Position numbers and translations under genes: made by a program
Shown: one piece after another, positions 48,431 through 59,019 of the stretch
Numbering within the stretch: the first letter of the stretch is position 1
How the letters are laid out: every line of letters starts with the position of its first letter
DNA from: Salvator merianae
Lineage: Eukaryota; Chordata; Lepidosauria; Squamata; Teiidae
Direction: 5' to 3'
NCBI GenBank assembly: GCA_003586115.2
Contig: QVOM02000116.1
Location: forward strand, 35,491,946-35,555,945
Length of the DNA: 64,000 nt
The notes under the pieces: generated by a model
Databases searched by the model: none
Told to the model about the DNA's origin: nothing
Seen by the model: only the letters and a program-made list of their open reading frames with translations

Positions 48431-48840
48431 ACCAGATAATGCAACCCCTGCTTGTCACCTGAATCCAATTTTAGTGAAAAGAAGTTATGTAATAGGAAGA
48501 CTGCTGGATTGTCTAATGGTGAGTTGGGGTAGATTGGAGATATTCCTGTATCTGAGGATGATTTAAGAAAGTTATCATGAGGGATTTTTGCTTGGCTTCC
48601 TGGGAGCTAACCTGTGGGGTTTGTCTGAGGTTGATTCTATCTCCTGTGCTTTTAAACATCTACATGAACCTGCTGGATTAATTGTGACACAATTAATTAA
48701 AATGAACAATAGGGTATTTTTGTATGCAGTTTCTAGCTCTTTGATACAATATGATAATCATGCCCAGTGTAGTCTAAGCAAGACTGTGGAGCACATTTCA
48801 GTTCTGTCCAATCTGAATTCAGTCTCCAAACTATTGTAAT
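48431..48840 (+). mobile_element. L2-clade LINE, reverse transcriptase continuation
   Basis: One frame gives LILSPVLLNIYMN, the GS(I/V)LSPLLFNIYM block that precedes the catalytic YADD in L2-type reverse transcriptases. The phrase tggggtttgtctgagg just before it fits the 'CGVPQG' position in decayed form. The YADD itself is not recognisable. Confidence 0.72.
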
Positions 48841-49289
48841 TTTATCAATTATGTATGTATCTTTTTGTTCAAGAAGGTCAATTAGTTTGAGAGATAATTG
48901 CCAATTCAAAATAATTCAAGTAATTGGAATTTGAAATTGTAGCATCCAACTCTTGTTCTTGCCTCAACTGTGCAAACTTCACCAATTTTTGTGGAAGTTG
49001 TGGGTGATGTTCACATCGCACTGAGCAGTATTTGCAGGAAGTTAGCACACACTGCACACAACATTCATCCACAGCTGATGTAACAATCCTGCTAATGTGT
49101 GTGATATTTGTATAAACTATTTTAGGGCAGTTTGATGACAGCAAACCATATTACAATATTTGTGGTAAGGAACTGCAATTTATATGCAGACTACAAGCTC
49201 AGGTAATTATGGGTAGATCCTGAGGCTCATCTAATAGCAGTATTGGCTCTTTGTGTAAGCATGCAAGCTTGTGAATATAAGAAGAAAAG
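48841..49289. other. No gene recognised; gap within the L2 copy
   Basis: There is no recognisable L2 sequence. It may be an insertion or highly decayed LINE material. Confidence 0.3.
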
Positions 49290-49652
49290 TGTTTTGGAGT
49301 CAAACTGTGATGGAGACGGTGGATCTGCTGGTGAGGCCCTCTTGGTGGTGGCACCCCCTTCAGCAGTTAAGGGGGTGGGGACATGTGGGAAGCATTCTTG
49401 GTAATAGCTACCAGGTTATGGAACAGTCTCCCATCTGTGGTTCATCAGGTATCCTCTTTATATGTATTTAGATGACAGGTGAAGACACACCTGTTTACCC
49501 TGGCCTTTGGTAGGGGAAACACCGTTCTCTCCCAATGCAGGCGTTGTCACCAATTTAACTAACTTATTTTATCTGTTTTCATATTGCTTTTATTGTGACA
49601 TGCCCCTTCAGATATAAAGTGGGATATAAATAAAAATAAATAAATAAATAAA
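49290..49652 (+). mobile_element. L2-clade LINE 3' end with (AAAT)n tail
   Basis: The coding end gives a LLVVAPPSAVKG-like segment and CLPWPL. The untranslated part ends with gatataaagtgggatataaa and an (AAAT)n tail at about 49628-49652. It probably belongs to the same insertion event as 46575-47990, since order and orientation agree. Confidence 0.78.
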
Positions 49653-50805
49653 CCTTGCCCATGGACACAATTGTGTAATTCTGAAACCCTGTGATGCTCT
49701 TAAGAACCAAGCCTGTTTGGCTAAATTAGGGGAGTTAATGTATGAAAGACCAGAGATGGTAGAAACATGTTCTTTGTTCCCAAAAATTTGAACAGGATAT
49801 AAGGACAACTATTGTAAGCTGGAGCTGCTTTCTCCCTAATCAGACGGCTTAATTATGGCATCAGCCCAGTGAATGATCAAAGAGCCATTCTTTTTCTTTT
49901 GGAACTTTACCAAAGGTATGAAGTGTGGGAGAAGTCATGAAGTCTGTGTGTTTATTAGTGGGAGAAAGGTCTCCAATGCCATATGCTTTTTGTAGAGTTT
50001 GTGCAGACTGAGGAATGCAAAAGAATGCTTCCCAAACAGAAGTCAGCTCTTGACTTTATAGATTAAAATTATTAGACTTCATTTTGTATCACTAAGTGGA
50101 CATTATGAGAAACTCTGTTGCAGATGCCTTACTATTTATATCCACATTGTGGACTGCTTCACCCCAGGTGATTTTTTTTATCTGGAGATAATTACATTGG
50201 GAGGAGGGGTTGTCACTGGGGGAGAAAATCCTGTACACATTGTTCTGAGTGAAAACTATTGCAAAGCCTTTTGTTTTTGGAAGATACAGCTTTTATAGTA
50301 AAATAGATAGGATTGCTCACACTCAGACTAGATTACATGTGTTCTGTACTGTTTATATTTGGCTAACATCCATCGTTAAATTTATTCCAATCCTGTTTTC
50401 TGCTGAGTTTTTGAAAGATGTCAGCATTGCTGACTTTTTGCATAAAAGATCCAATGATCCTTTCACATAACAGAGTTTGATTTAAGTCAACCAATTTAAG
50501 ACTGAGAATTTTTTCAAGTCTGCATCCCTTCAAAGGATTCTTCTGTGAAAGGTACAAGTTCTGAAGCCTCAAAGAAATTTCTAGAGAGTTACTCAGACTT
50601 TGAGAGCTCCCCTCTCCATGGTCTGTCTATGCACACATCTCTCTTGAGATGGAATGGGATATAAAATGAGTTCTCTTACATTGCCCCTGTGTCCCCTAGC
50701 TAATGCACTAGATTTCAGCATGATGTGTGGCCCCTTTGGGTCTCTGCTGGTGGTGTTCACATGCTGCTGACTACTTCTAGCTGTCATTAAATCAGCTGGA
50801 AATAT
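49653..50805. other. No gene recognised
   Basis: Unclassified sequence with no credible coding frame. Confidence 0.4.
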
Positions 50806-50985
50806 GGCCCTTTCTGCACTTGGCCTTATTCCATATTATATCTTGGAATAGGGATCTGCCATCTGCATGCTATTATGAACTATGGCAGGCTCCACCTGGG
50901 GTCTTCTATAATCTGAACTAGCATGTGGATTGCAGGTCCCTATTCTGGGATATAGTGCAGAGTAAAGCCAAGTGCAGAAAGGGCC
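50806..50985. mobile_element. Family A MITE, 180 bp, 3-bp TSD (TAT)
   Basis: The ends ggccctttctgcacttggc and gccaagtgcagaaagggcc are a perfect 19-base inverted pair. TAT flanks both sides (50803-50805 and 50986-50988). This is the cleanest copy in the window and probably the most recent. The interior also has inverted blocks (cttggaatagggatctgc against gcaggtccctattctggg). Confidence 0.92.
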
Positions 50986-52099
50986 TATGTGTCAGGCAGG
51001 AACCATGGGTTGTATACATGCCCAGGTATCCTGACAGCACAGGTGCCCCCGATGCGTGTTGTCAGTGAGTTTTCCCAATATTGCTAGTTTGGCATCAAAC
51101 CAAAGTGCACACAGGGCTTAGTTCTGTCCAGTATATGTCTTCTATTTACCATACTGAAGCATTTTACATTTTCCTGAGAACTAATGGACTTTTTCTTTAG
51201 GTTGAAGGGCCTTATAGATCATAAAACTGAGCACTCGCTTTGTTTTATCAAGTAAAATGGTGCTGTAGAGGGAAAATGTATTTGAAGAGAATAATGTCCA
51301 TTGCTATATAAAATTCAGTTTACGTAAGAAAGTATACATTTTACATAAAAAACATTTTTTGTGCTCACCAAGACTGCAGTGCAGAATCTGTAGCTTGTAG
51401 GACATGAAGGCATTATTTGTGCATTCACCTGAACGAAACATTACACATCCTGAATGATTCCCTATAATAGCAGAGTTTTCTGACAGCTTTATGTGTGACA
51501 CTGCATACAAATGTACATCTTTTGTCCCAGTATAAAACTTAGTGTACTGGAAAATATTTCAAGGGACTCCATGATGTCTCTTTATGAAATATACCTGAAA
51601 TGCAGGTATCTTGCTATTTGCTTTCTGAACCTGGAGTAAGTGATTATGATAATTATACTAATTATTAATGAACAACAACATTAATTTGATTAGTGGGGTG
51701 GGATGGACTTCGGAGCAAACACATACAGAATTACTTTCATTGAAGTAGGGGCAAAATACCATAGAAATGTACTAGGATTTTTTTTTCTGACTGCTCAGAG
51801 TGTAGTTCTTACAAATTTAATGCTTTTTATGCTGCAGAAAAGTTTAATGTTAATTTAAGAACTTCACAGCATTTTTACATGTCTTTGCTGGTGTATGTAA
51901 TTCAGTGGTGATTTTATTGCCTTCAAATTAAATTTTACTGTATTTGCATAGATGAGCTCATTTGCTTTTTGTGTGTGTGCCATTTTAAAGTCATGAATGA
52001 ATTAATTCTGAAAGTAGTTCAGGTCCCTTATCCTATGCCCAATGGCTTCACTATGTGATAATCTACTTTCTGAGTGTTTATGCTATAGAAAAACAGGTG
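50986..52099. other. No gene recognised; candidate conserved noncoding segment
   Basis: About 51836-52020 is repeat-free, with an octamer-like atttgcat, a tgaatgaattaattctg homeodomain-type cluster and balanced composition. It is a candidate regulatory element on texture alone. Confidence 0.3.
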
Positions 52100-52460
52100 G
52101 GAAACGCAGAGAGTAAGAGGGTCTACTCACTGATGTAGACCGGGAACTGGTGATCCGGGACAAGGCAATCTGTCCCAAAGCTGGAATAAATTGTTGTGAA
52201 GCAGAACAACTGCATTTGCACGGTGATGACTGTTCTGGCCCCGCCCTTGTGCACCATATGCAACGTTGGAGTGACGGGAATATAGGCCAACTGCAGGGAA
52301 GGGTGCTTGGTGCTGGTGATAGAGGTACGCTTCACATGGACCAGAACAGGGAAGGTGCCTCTGCATGGCTGCTGGTGTTGGTCCAAAACAATGGCGTTCC
52401 AACCTTTACAATGTGTTTGACACCTGCTGGTTTTGGACTGGGACAGGGTGGGGCAGACTA
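52100..52460. other. GC-richer unclassified block
   Basis: Three overlapping frames are open (52123-52386 and 52127-52402 minus; 52150-52461 plus), as expected of GC-rich repeat sequence. A small inverted pair (gtctactca / gatgtagac) lies near 52121-52140. I recognise no domain. It could be an undescribed repeat or a fragment of a processed sequence. Confidence 0.25.
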
Positions 52461-52890
52461 GTTAAACTATTCCAAAGGAGATAAATGTGGAAACAGCAAA
52501 AGTAAGGGAACCAGGAAGAGTGTGGATCTCGTGACATCCAAGCCATCTTTAATAGGAAAAAATTGATTCAGGCAGTTAATGCTGCAGAGTGCTCTGTTCT
52601 GTTGTTTCAAGGTTCGTCTGCATTTAAGTTTCAGTAGAAGTGTCCAAAAATTACATATTTTATATAAGCAGTATACCCAAAGATTTTTTTTTAAACAGAT
52701 AAAAAATGCATAGAGCAGACCTACTAGTATATACTCCCAAAAATGCAGATAGGACATAATTGCTCTCCTTGTTTACTTCTCCTTCTCAGTCTTCCATCAT
52801 CTAACTGCTCGTTGATCCTTCTGATGCTGACAAAGGCCTTCAGGAATTGATATTAGTAGGGCTAGGATACTGGAGTATTTAGTAAGTAGA
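52461..52890. other. No gene recognised
   Basis: Nothing identifiable. Confidence 0.4.
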
Positions 52891-53292
52891 CTTGCACCTA
52901 ATGGAAGTTCAGCAGAAGCAAACTGCATAGAGAGGCCCAGGACTGTTAGATGCAAGCCCAAACTCTCTATGGCACTTAGGTACGTATAGGAAGCAGGTGA
53001 ACACCGAAGAAACTGTGCGTGGAACTCCTCTGCTCTCCGGGCTCAGAGAGTCCCAATGCACCTGTGGGATAATGTTATGTTCAAGCATGATGTGGCCCAA
53101 CCCACGAACCCAGAAATAATGATGGAGACTGTACGATGGAGAGCAGATGAGTCCTCACACAATTTCCATTGTGCTCATCTGCTCCCGACATGTACCTAGG
53201 TGCCATAGAGAGGCTGAACTTGTTGAGCGAAACACCTAATAGTCCCAGGCCTCTATGCAGTTCACTTCTGCTGAACGTCAGTTTGTCACAAG
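52891..53292. mobile_element. Foldback MITE with long inverted arms
   Basis: The left arm at about 52905-52992 (gttcagcagaag, aactgcatagag, ctctctatggcac, taggtac) is answered in reverse complement at about 53191-53278 (gtacctaggtgccatagag, ctctatgcagtt, cttctgctgaac). The arms are some 85-90 bases with scattered mismatches around a core of about 200 bases. The core also holds a smaller inverted pair (gagagcagatgag / ctcatctgctc). The target duplication is unclear. No transposase is encoded. Confidence 0.78.
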
Positions 53293-53524
53293 CCCAGTAT
53301 CAAGCAGGAAGGGGCATTGATCTTTCTCTCTGAATTTGTAGCTCTGGCTCTGTAACATGTAACACTGGGTTGACCAGTGGTGGTAGTGAAATTACCAGAG
53401 AACATTTACGTCACAGTTGCTCACATCATACACTGAATCCAGCCAAAAGGCCAGAATGAAGAGCTTTGAGGGCACATTTACAGCATAGAGTGCAATAGCA
53501 TGTACTGTGGCTTGAGTATATTGG
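53293..53524. other. No gene recognised
   Basis: Nothing identifiable. Confidence 0.35.
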
Positions 53525-53830
53525 GAATTTTATTTATTTATTTATTAAGTTAGTTAGTTAGTTCAGTATTTATATTCCACTCTTCAACTAAAAGTCAGAT
53601 GGTCACAACATGAATAAAGCAATAAAGCCAATATACTAAAAATACAGTTAAAATGTAAACAACCCACCCCCAGCAGGAAAACATTAGAGGGAGCTAAGCA
53701 TCAAAAGACTGGGTGAAGAGATATGTTTTAACCAGGCACTGACAACCAGGTATACCTCTAGAGGGAGACTGTTCCAAAGTCTGGGGGACACCACAGAAAA
53801 GGCCTTTTCATATGCTGTCACCTTGCACAC
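53525..53830 (-). mobile_element. L2/CR1-type LINE 3' end (minus strand)
   Basis: It opens with tttatttatttatttatt, an antisense (AAAT)n tail, then tatattccactcttc. Further in are aaccaggcactgacaaccag and gactgttccaaagtctgggg, the antisense counterpart of the 'W..LP' region of L2-type LINE ends. Confidence 0.75.
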
Positions 53831-54303
53831 CTCTGAAGCAAGTTTGAAGCAGTAGAGAATCTGAGGATTTGTAACTTTAGATCTTAAAAATTCTAGGGGA
53901 GAGAAGAGTTAGAATATCATGCTTGGGAAAAGGAGAGTGGCATTATTTGACTAATGCTCAGGTTGGTAGTACTTTGTGTGTAGCCCCCAGTCAATGTTCA
54001 GACCCAAAGAAACATGCACATAGTCAGCTGAAGTCAACCTTGACTTGTTGGTATTAAGCAACCAACAATGCACACACCTACGGTATTATCCTTCATCCTG
54101 GATTGATGCATTCCATTTTATTGCCACCTGCATCTGCTGTCCTCTCTATATGAGACTCCTTTCACACCCTGTGGCAGTGAACTTCACAGCCTAAGTTTCA
54201 TGGATATTCACAGCCTTTCTGAGTACCACAAGGTGCTGTGATGGCATCTAAATTTTGATTGAATATATAAATAATCCTGTTTTATTTACTTTTTTCTTGC
54301 TAG
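53831..54303. other. No gene recognised
   Basis: The 3' side is a T/C-rich tract ending in a plausible splice acceptor (see the next entry). Confidence 0.4.
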
Positions 54304-54450
54304 TTTGGCAGACATTTACAATCAAGTCAAGCTGGCATTTATGTTTGGCTTGATTCCAATTGTGTCACTTTTACTGCAGCGTGAAAAGGGCTTGATTAAT
54401 AAAAGCAGTTCTCATAATTACAGAACTTTTACTACTCCAAAAACTGCAGG
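54304..54450 (+). other. Candidate internal exon (weak)
   Basis: A pyrimidine-rich tract ending cttgctag precedes 54304, and gtaagt follows after aactgcagg, so both splice consensus sites are present. Between them one frame is open for about 49 codons (starting LADIYNQVKLAFMFGLIP) and closes with a stop inside the intron. I do not recognise the peptide. It has no repeat signature. It could be a real exon of the gene seen at 63 kb, an exon of another gene, or coincidence. Chance matches are common over 64 kb. Confidence 0.25.
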
Positions 54451-54983
54451 GTAAGTTAAGTTCCTCTCATATGTGCTAATTATAAATGACCTAATAATCT
54501 CACAAGTCTCCAGATTCAATGAACATCCAGCGATCTGTTAGGTAGTCATATTGCTCCATCAAGAAGAAATTACAACAGTATTTGGGTACATCCACACAGA
54601 GGGGAGAAATGTTTAAGTGGTGCTAGCTGGGCATTTTCACCACATGTGAAGGTCCCCATCCTTCTCCCAAACCATGAGGGAGGAAAGTGTGGGCAGAATA
54701 TTTTTTAAAGAATGCAGTAGTTGAATCCAAAGCTTTGATAAAACCCATAAGCAGAATCCAAAGCTTTCATCTACTGGTAAGCATTATTTCTTTCAAAAAC
54801 ATGCACAAGGAGAGGAACAGGGTGAGAAATGAGAGTATGATCTGCTGTAGAAGCAGACTGAGCAGTGTGTTATCAAAGTAGCCGGTAAAAAAAAACAAAG
54901 CCATATTAGGGAAAAGGCAGATGGAAAAATAAAGTCATACTTCCACCACCTTTGGTCATATCCTAAGCTGAACTGGAAGTCAT
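54451..54983. other. No gene recognised
   Basis: Nothing identifiable. Confidence 0.35.
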
Positions 54984-55060
54984 TATAGCTTAGTGGTAGA
55001 GCATCTCCTTTGTGTGTAGAAGGTCTCAAATTCAATTCCTGGCATCTCCCCAGAACAGGG
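54984..55060 (+). mobile_element. tRNA-derived SINE head
   Basis: It has an A-box (tagcttagtggtagagca), then ctttgtgtgtagaaggtctc and a B-box-like attcaattcctgg, the layout of the common squamate SINE head. It lacks the pairing needed for a tRNA gene. The SINE body downstream is not clear. Confidence 0.7.
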
Positions 55061-55390
55061 CAAAGAGGACAAAGGAAATTCAGTTCCATATTCTTGCCAA
55101 GAAAATTGCATGGATTAACTGATGGAGTCAGCAGGCATAGGGGACAGCAGGTCATTATTACCTTCACCTGTCTGTTGGATCAACTAAAATATCTCTCGTA
55201 TGTAGCATTTGTCTTTAGTGCCATTAGAACAATTGCTAAGATTACAAAGAAGGCCGTCTTATACCCAATCAGAACACTCCCCCCCTGTTTTTATTTATCT
55301 GTTTAAAACATCATTGAATAAGAGTGGACTCCTATACTTCTATGGGCGCTTCCATTTATAGTTTTCCATTCCCTCCATCTGGTAAGATGG

Positions 55391-55450
55391 TGGAAATCAA
55401 ACCCGTCACTTTGCTTTCTTGGCGGTTGCTCTACCATTGAGCCAGAACCA
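55391..55450 (-). mobile_element. tRNA-derived SINE head (minus strand)
   Basis: The reverse complement reads ctggctcaatggtagagcaa, then gggtttgatttcca. Both internal promoter boxes are recognisable. Confidence 0.65.
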
Positions 55451-55944
55451 TAGTTACTTGCTGTTTTAGTCACTGTGAATTGCTGTCTTTGTAGTTTTCA
55501 GAAAATTGCAGGTTCTTCTTTTAGTATGGGAAAAGGTAATTTCTTTTTTGACTAGCAAATGACCTAATTAGAGACACCTTTTTGTCTGCATGTTGATAGC
55601 AACAGATCTGATTACAAGAATTGGAGGATTTCTTTTTGGAAGACCTCTGGAGAGTGGGGGTGAGCAGTGTTCTGTCTTGGAATCTCACGTTTATTTCAGT
55701 TCTTGACTGATGGTCGCTGCAATGCTTGTCCATTAATTTTAAGTTATCGGAGACGAGCAACCAAGATAAGGCTAAACAGTGCTGAGTCTTGGCTGCGAGA
55801 TCACCCTGTCTGTCATACTACTTTTATCAGCTGCTAGTCCTGATAAAGTAGCGTACAGTTTCTGCTTTCCCTTTTCTCAAATAAGTCTGTGCATGGTTCT
55901 TTTGAGTCAAAGTGAAAGAGTAAAGTAATACTATATGCCATTAT

Positions 55945-56105
55945 GTACCATTAACTTGAGTTCAGCTCCTTGTGACTACATGGACACCACAGTGCAGTTT
56001 TCCTGGCATGGATAAAGAAGTGAGGAGATGTTTTCTGGGAAGAAACCCGGAATCAGCCCTGTGACCCTGTGCTTTCTGAGCAGTTGCTTTACCACTGAAT
56101 ACCTA
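55945..56105 (-). mobile_element. Sauria-type SINE (minus strand)
   Basis: The tRNA-like head is at the right: the reverse complement of ctgagcagttgctttaccac gives an A-box region. A BovB-like tail is at the left (ttgagttcagctccttgtga, then ctacatggacacc). Head plus BovB-type tail is the Sauria SINE arrangement, and such SINEs rely on BovB for mobility. Confidence 0.65.
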
Positions 56106-56300
56106 GTTACGCTACTTGTACTCCACCTTGATATTTGAGGTGGAAAGAGCATAGCTTTTTTAAGGATACTGACTTCCTCTATTATAGACAGGTACACCTG
56201 ATCACAATTTTGCACAAAACTGAAAGTGAATGGCATTCCCCACAGCAAACAGGTATTTGATCTGTACTGCATCTTTGTTTGCTGCAGGTAAAGTCACTTA

Positions 56301-56510
56301 GGCTGAATTCATGTGTAGCAAAAAAAACCCCAGTGTCTCAAAAGCTCTTTAGAGACAGTAGCGTGTGGCCCTCATGGTCTCGTCCCATTTCTAATCCTCC
56401 TTTTCTAGCCTAGAATGTTCATGAGAGACGGGTGGGACAGACTGACATGTGAACAATCCCAACTGCAACTATCTCTGAGGTGCTTTTCTTTACTGTGTGT
56501 GAATGCTAGC
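56301..56510 (+). mobile_element. Family C MITE
   Basis: The left end is ggctgaattcatgtgtagca and the right end actgtgtgtgaatgctagc, an imperfect inverted pair. Internal blocks ctctttagagacag, cctagaatgttc and gacatgtgaa are shared with 29056 and 61937. Confidence 0.65.
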
Positions 56511-56546
56511 TAATTGCTACTTTTTCCCTGCTTGCACAAACTGAAC

Positions 56547-57135
56547 ATAAGAACATAAGATAAACTATGCAGGATCATGCCACAACCATCTAGTTCAGCA
56601 TCCTGTCTCACACAGTTGCTTCTGAGCATTCTCAAAGCAGAAGACCAAGGCTGCATTCACACCTAAGTTTTAATCCAGCTTCAGTCCAATTTCAGAGTGA
56701 GACAACACATCAGCGAAGTGACCAGTCATTTTCTTTCTTCTTTATCTAACCCAAAGATGGGTTTTCTGAGTTAGATAATGCTAAAAGCAAACAGGTTGTA
56801 AGTTTGCCAATGTATTTTCTCACTCTGAAAGTAGACTGAAGCTGAATCAAAACTTAGGTGCGTGTGAATGCAGCCTAAGGCAAAACCTTCACCTGCTCTC
56901 AGTTCTCTGCAAATGACCGTTAGAGGCATCCTACCTGTTTCTGCAGCCTGCAGTATCTAGGCATCAATTCTAGTAGCCATTGATTCACCTGTCCTTCATG
57001 AATTTCTCTAACCCTTTCTTAAAGCTGCCCAGGCTAGTTTCTGTCACCAACTCTTCTGGTAGTAAATTCTATAGACTGATGACTGTCTGAGTGAAAGAAT
57101 ATTTCCCCTTGTCTGTCCTAACTCTCCTAGAGCTC
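56547..57135 (-). mobile_element. CR1-clade-like LINE 3' end (minus strand), interrupted
   Basis: It opens with gaacataagaacataaga, two antisense octamer units. It continues with ctagttcagcatcctgtctc, then after an interruption with ttcacctgctctcagttctc and actcttctggtagtaaattc. The last is the antisense of the 'N.LP.EVV' coding segment at 1.2 kb. The interruption at 56649-56876 is a MITE. Confidence 0.78.
56649..56876. mobile_element. MITE nested in CR1-like LINE, 3-bp TSD (AAG)
   Basis: The ends gctgcattcacacctaag and cttaggtgcgtgtgaatgc are an inverted pair running on through the agttttaatccagcttcag region. The interrupted CR1-like sequence resumes as aaggcaaaacc, giving AAG on both sides (56646-56648 and 56877-56879). 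The target can be reconstructed from other CR1-like copies, so the boundary is well supported. It encodes nothing. Confidence 0.82.
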
Positions 57136-57329
57136 GGGTGTAACTGCTTACATTAGAGGACCAGTGTAAGCTTTTACAGGAACTCTATTAATGGCCCAAA
57201 CATGTTGGAGGATCTGGTACTATGTTGAAATTTGGTCAGTGGAATTCTAGATTTTGTATGTTGGTAATATCCCCTGAAGCCTAAAGGCATGTATGTGTTG
57301 GAATTGTGTACTGTTGATCCTTTTAAGGT

Positions 57330-57610
57330 TGTATGAGCACATGGGCCCAAAGACCCATTAAGCTTAGCATCCTGCTTCTCACAGTGTCCGGCCAAATGCC
57401 TGTGGGAGAGACGCAGGCAAGATGTGAAGACAAGAAGCACTTAGTTGCTGTCGCTTCCCATTAGCTATTATTCAGAGACGTGAAGGCAGTTTGCAGCCAT
57501 GAGTGATAAGAGACATTGACAGCCTTATCCTCCATGAGTGCCTCTAATGCCTTTTTAAAAACTCAAGGAAGTTCCCCACCCCCTCCATTTGCCTGACTTC
57601 TAAACTAAAT
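57330..57610 (-). mobile_element. Related CR1-like LINE end (minus strand)
   Basis: The phrases agcatcctgcttctcacagt, ggccaaatgcctgtgggag and cctctaatgcctttttaaa follow the same order as the copy at 56547, but the subfamily differs. No octamer tail is intact. Confidence 0.5.
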
Positions 57611-58564
57611 AGTCCCAGCTGTGACTCCTGCAAACGACTTGCCTTATGTATGCATGCATCTAACAGATGATGTATCTGAGAACTGAAGGCTGAATGAGTG
57701 TGTGAGGGAATGAATGGGTTACATTAAGCCATCAAAAATAGCTGTAGAATTTATTGTTGGGTTGGCTGCGAGCAGTCAAGAGTTCATAAGTGTTTTGGGT
57801 GGGTCAGAAGTGAAAATTGCCCATCAGCAGATTTGCTTGTGATGTTGAGGAATTGTTTGATTTCGTACAGCTCAGTGGGATATTCCTCTAGCAGAAATAC
57901 AACTGTCATTAGTTTTAGATGCCACACTATGAAAATATTTCTGGCCTTTGCTCAAGCAGGAGCGTTTTTTTCTGGTAGCTGAAGTGCACTTAGATCTCAG
58001 ATCAGATGGGCCGGTGAATCCCACGGTGAAAACTCCTGAGGCCTGTCTCATCAGCCTGTCATGGCTGCGTGACTACAGTCCATTCCAAAGAGTCCTTTAA
58101 GATGTCTCTTTCAGCTTTCCTGAGGCTTCAGTAGCTTGGCTGAAGACCTCTTTCCACCAGCGATGCTGCTGTGATTCAGAATCAACAGGCTTAGGAGAAG
58201 AATTTCAAAGCTTAGGGTGCCCGGATGTATTTTGTGCTGAGTTCACTAATACTGAAATTCTTCCTCTGCTTGGAATGAAGTTATTACAAGCTTATGTGCC
58301 AACTTTGTGCTTGTGTGGTCTGTGTTAATCAGACAAAGCGCTTGGAGCCAGCAGTTGCTCTTGGCACGTGTTCAGAAGCTGATTCCTTTAACCACTTACT
58401 ATGGGCTGATTCCTAACACAGACTTCTTTGAGAGGAGGAGCAGCATTTAGCCCTGGACCAAGGCACTGTCACATCCGTAGAACAATACCTGCATTAGAGT
58501 GCACAAGTAGCCGTATAAGAAGATGAATTGATTCCAGATCAGAAGAGTGCATGTGAAAGTCAGC
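57611..58564. other. Repeat-poor stretch, no gene recognised
   Basis: This is the longest clearly repeat-free stretch near the first exon. It contains a CACGTG-like site (ggcacgtgttc near 58355), paired TTAATC motifs and balanced composition. It may hold regulatory sequence, but I see no coding frame. Confidence 0.3.
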
Positions 58565-58735
58565 ATACTGTAGTGAGTGGATTGGACTAAGACCTGTAAG
58601 ACTGAGGTTCAAACCCTGCTCAGCCATGAAGGCCACTTGGTGACTATGGGGCAGTTATTCTCTTTGAACCCTAACTCTCCCAACCTCGTAGGGTTGTTGT
58701 GAGGAAAACTATATCCATCCCCTTTATTTATTTGA
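58565..58735 (+). mobile_element. tRNA-derived squamate SINE
   Basis: It has an A-box (tagtgagtggattggacta), a B-box (gaggttcaaaccctgctc), then the body phrases tggtgactatggggcagtta and cctcgtagggttgttgtgag, in the order seen in a very common squamate SINE. Confidence 0.8.
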
Positions 58736-58789
58736 CTTGCAGATTATGGATATGAACATATCTATACATAAATCAGATCTGGAAGAAGC

Positions 58790-58957
58790 TGACTGAAAAG
58801 GCCATTTGCAAGGAGTTGAGAGCAGGTGAGGGTTTCGCCTTCACCTTCTGCTTGAGAATATCCAGAAGCAAATGATGGGCCACTGTGTAAGACAAGCTGC
58901 TGGTCTAGATGGGCTATGGCTTGATCCAGCAAGGCTTCTCTTCTGTTCTTATAATGT
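58790..58957 (+). mobile_element. CR1-clade-like LINE 3' end
   Basis: It matches the 3' part of the copy at 1.4 kb (aaggagttgagagcaggtga, ggtctagatgggctatggc, tgatccagcaaggc) and ends with a ttctgttcttataatg octamer-type tail. Confidence 0.75.
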
Positions 58958-59019
58958 GGAAGGAAAACTGCTAGTCATTTTGCTGATACATTCTCCCACG
59001 CTGAAAGTGGATTAAAACA

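Noticed and set aside
54984..55060. Possible tRNA gene
   Set aside because: A and B boxes are present, but the arms do not pair as in a tRNA; it matches SINE heads.
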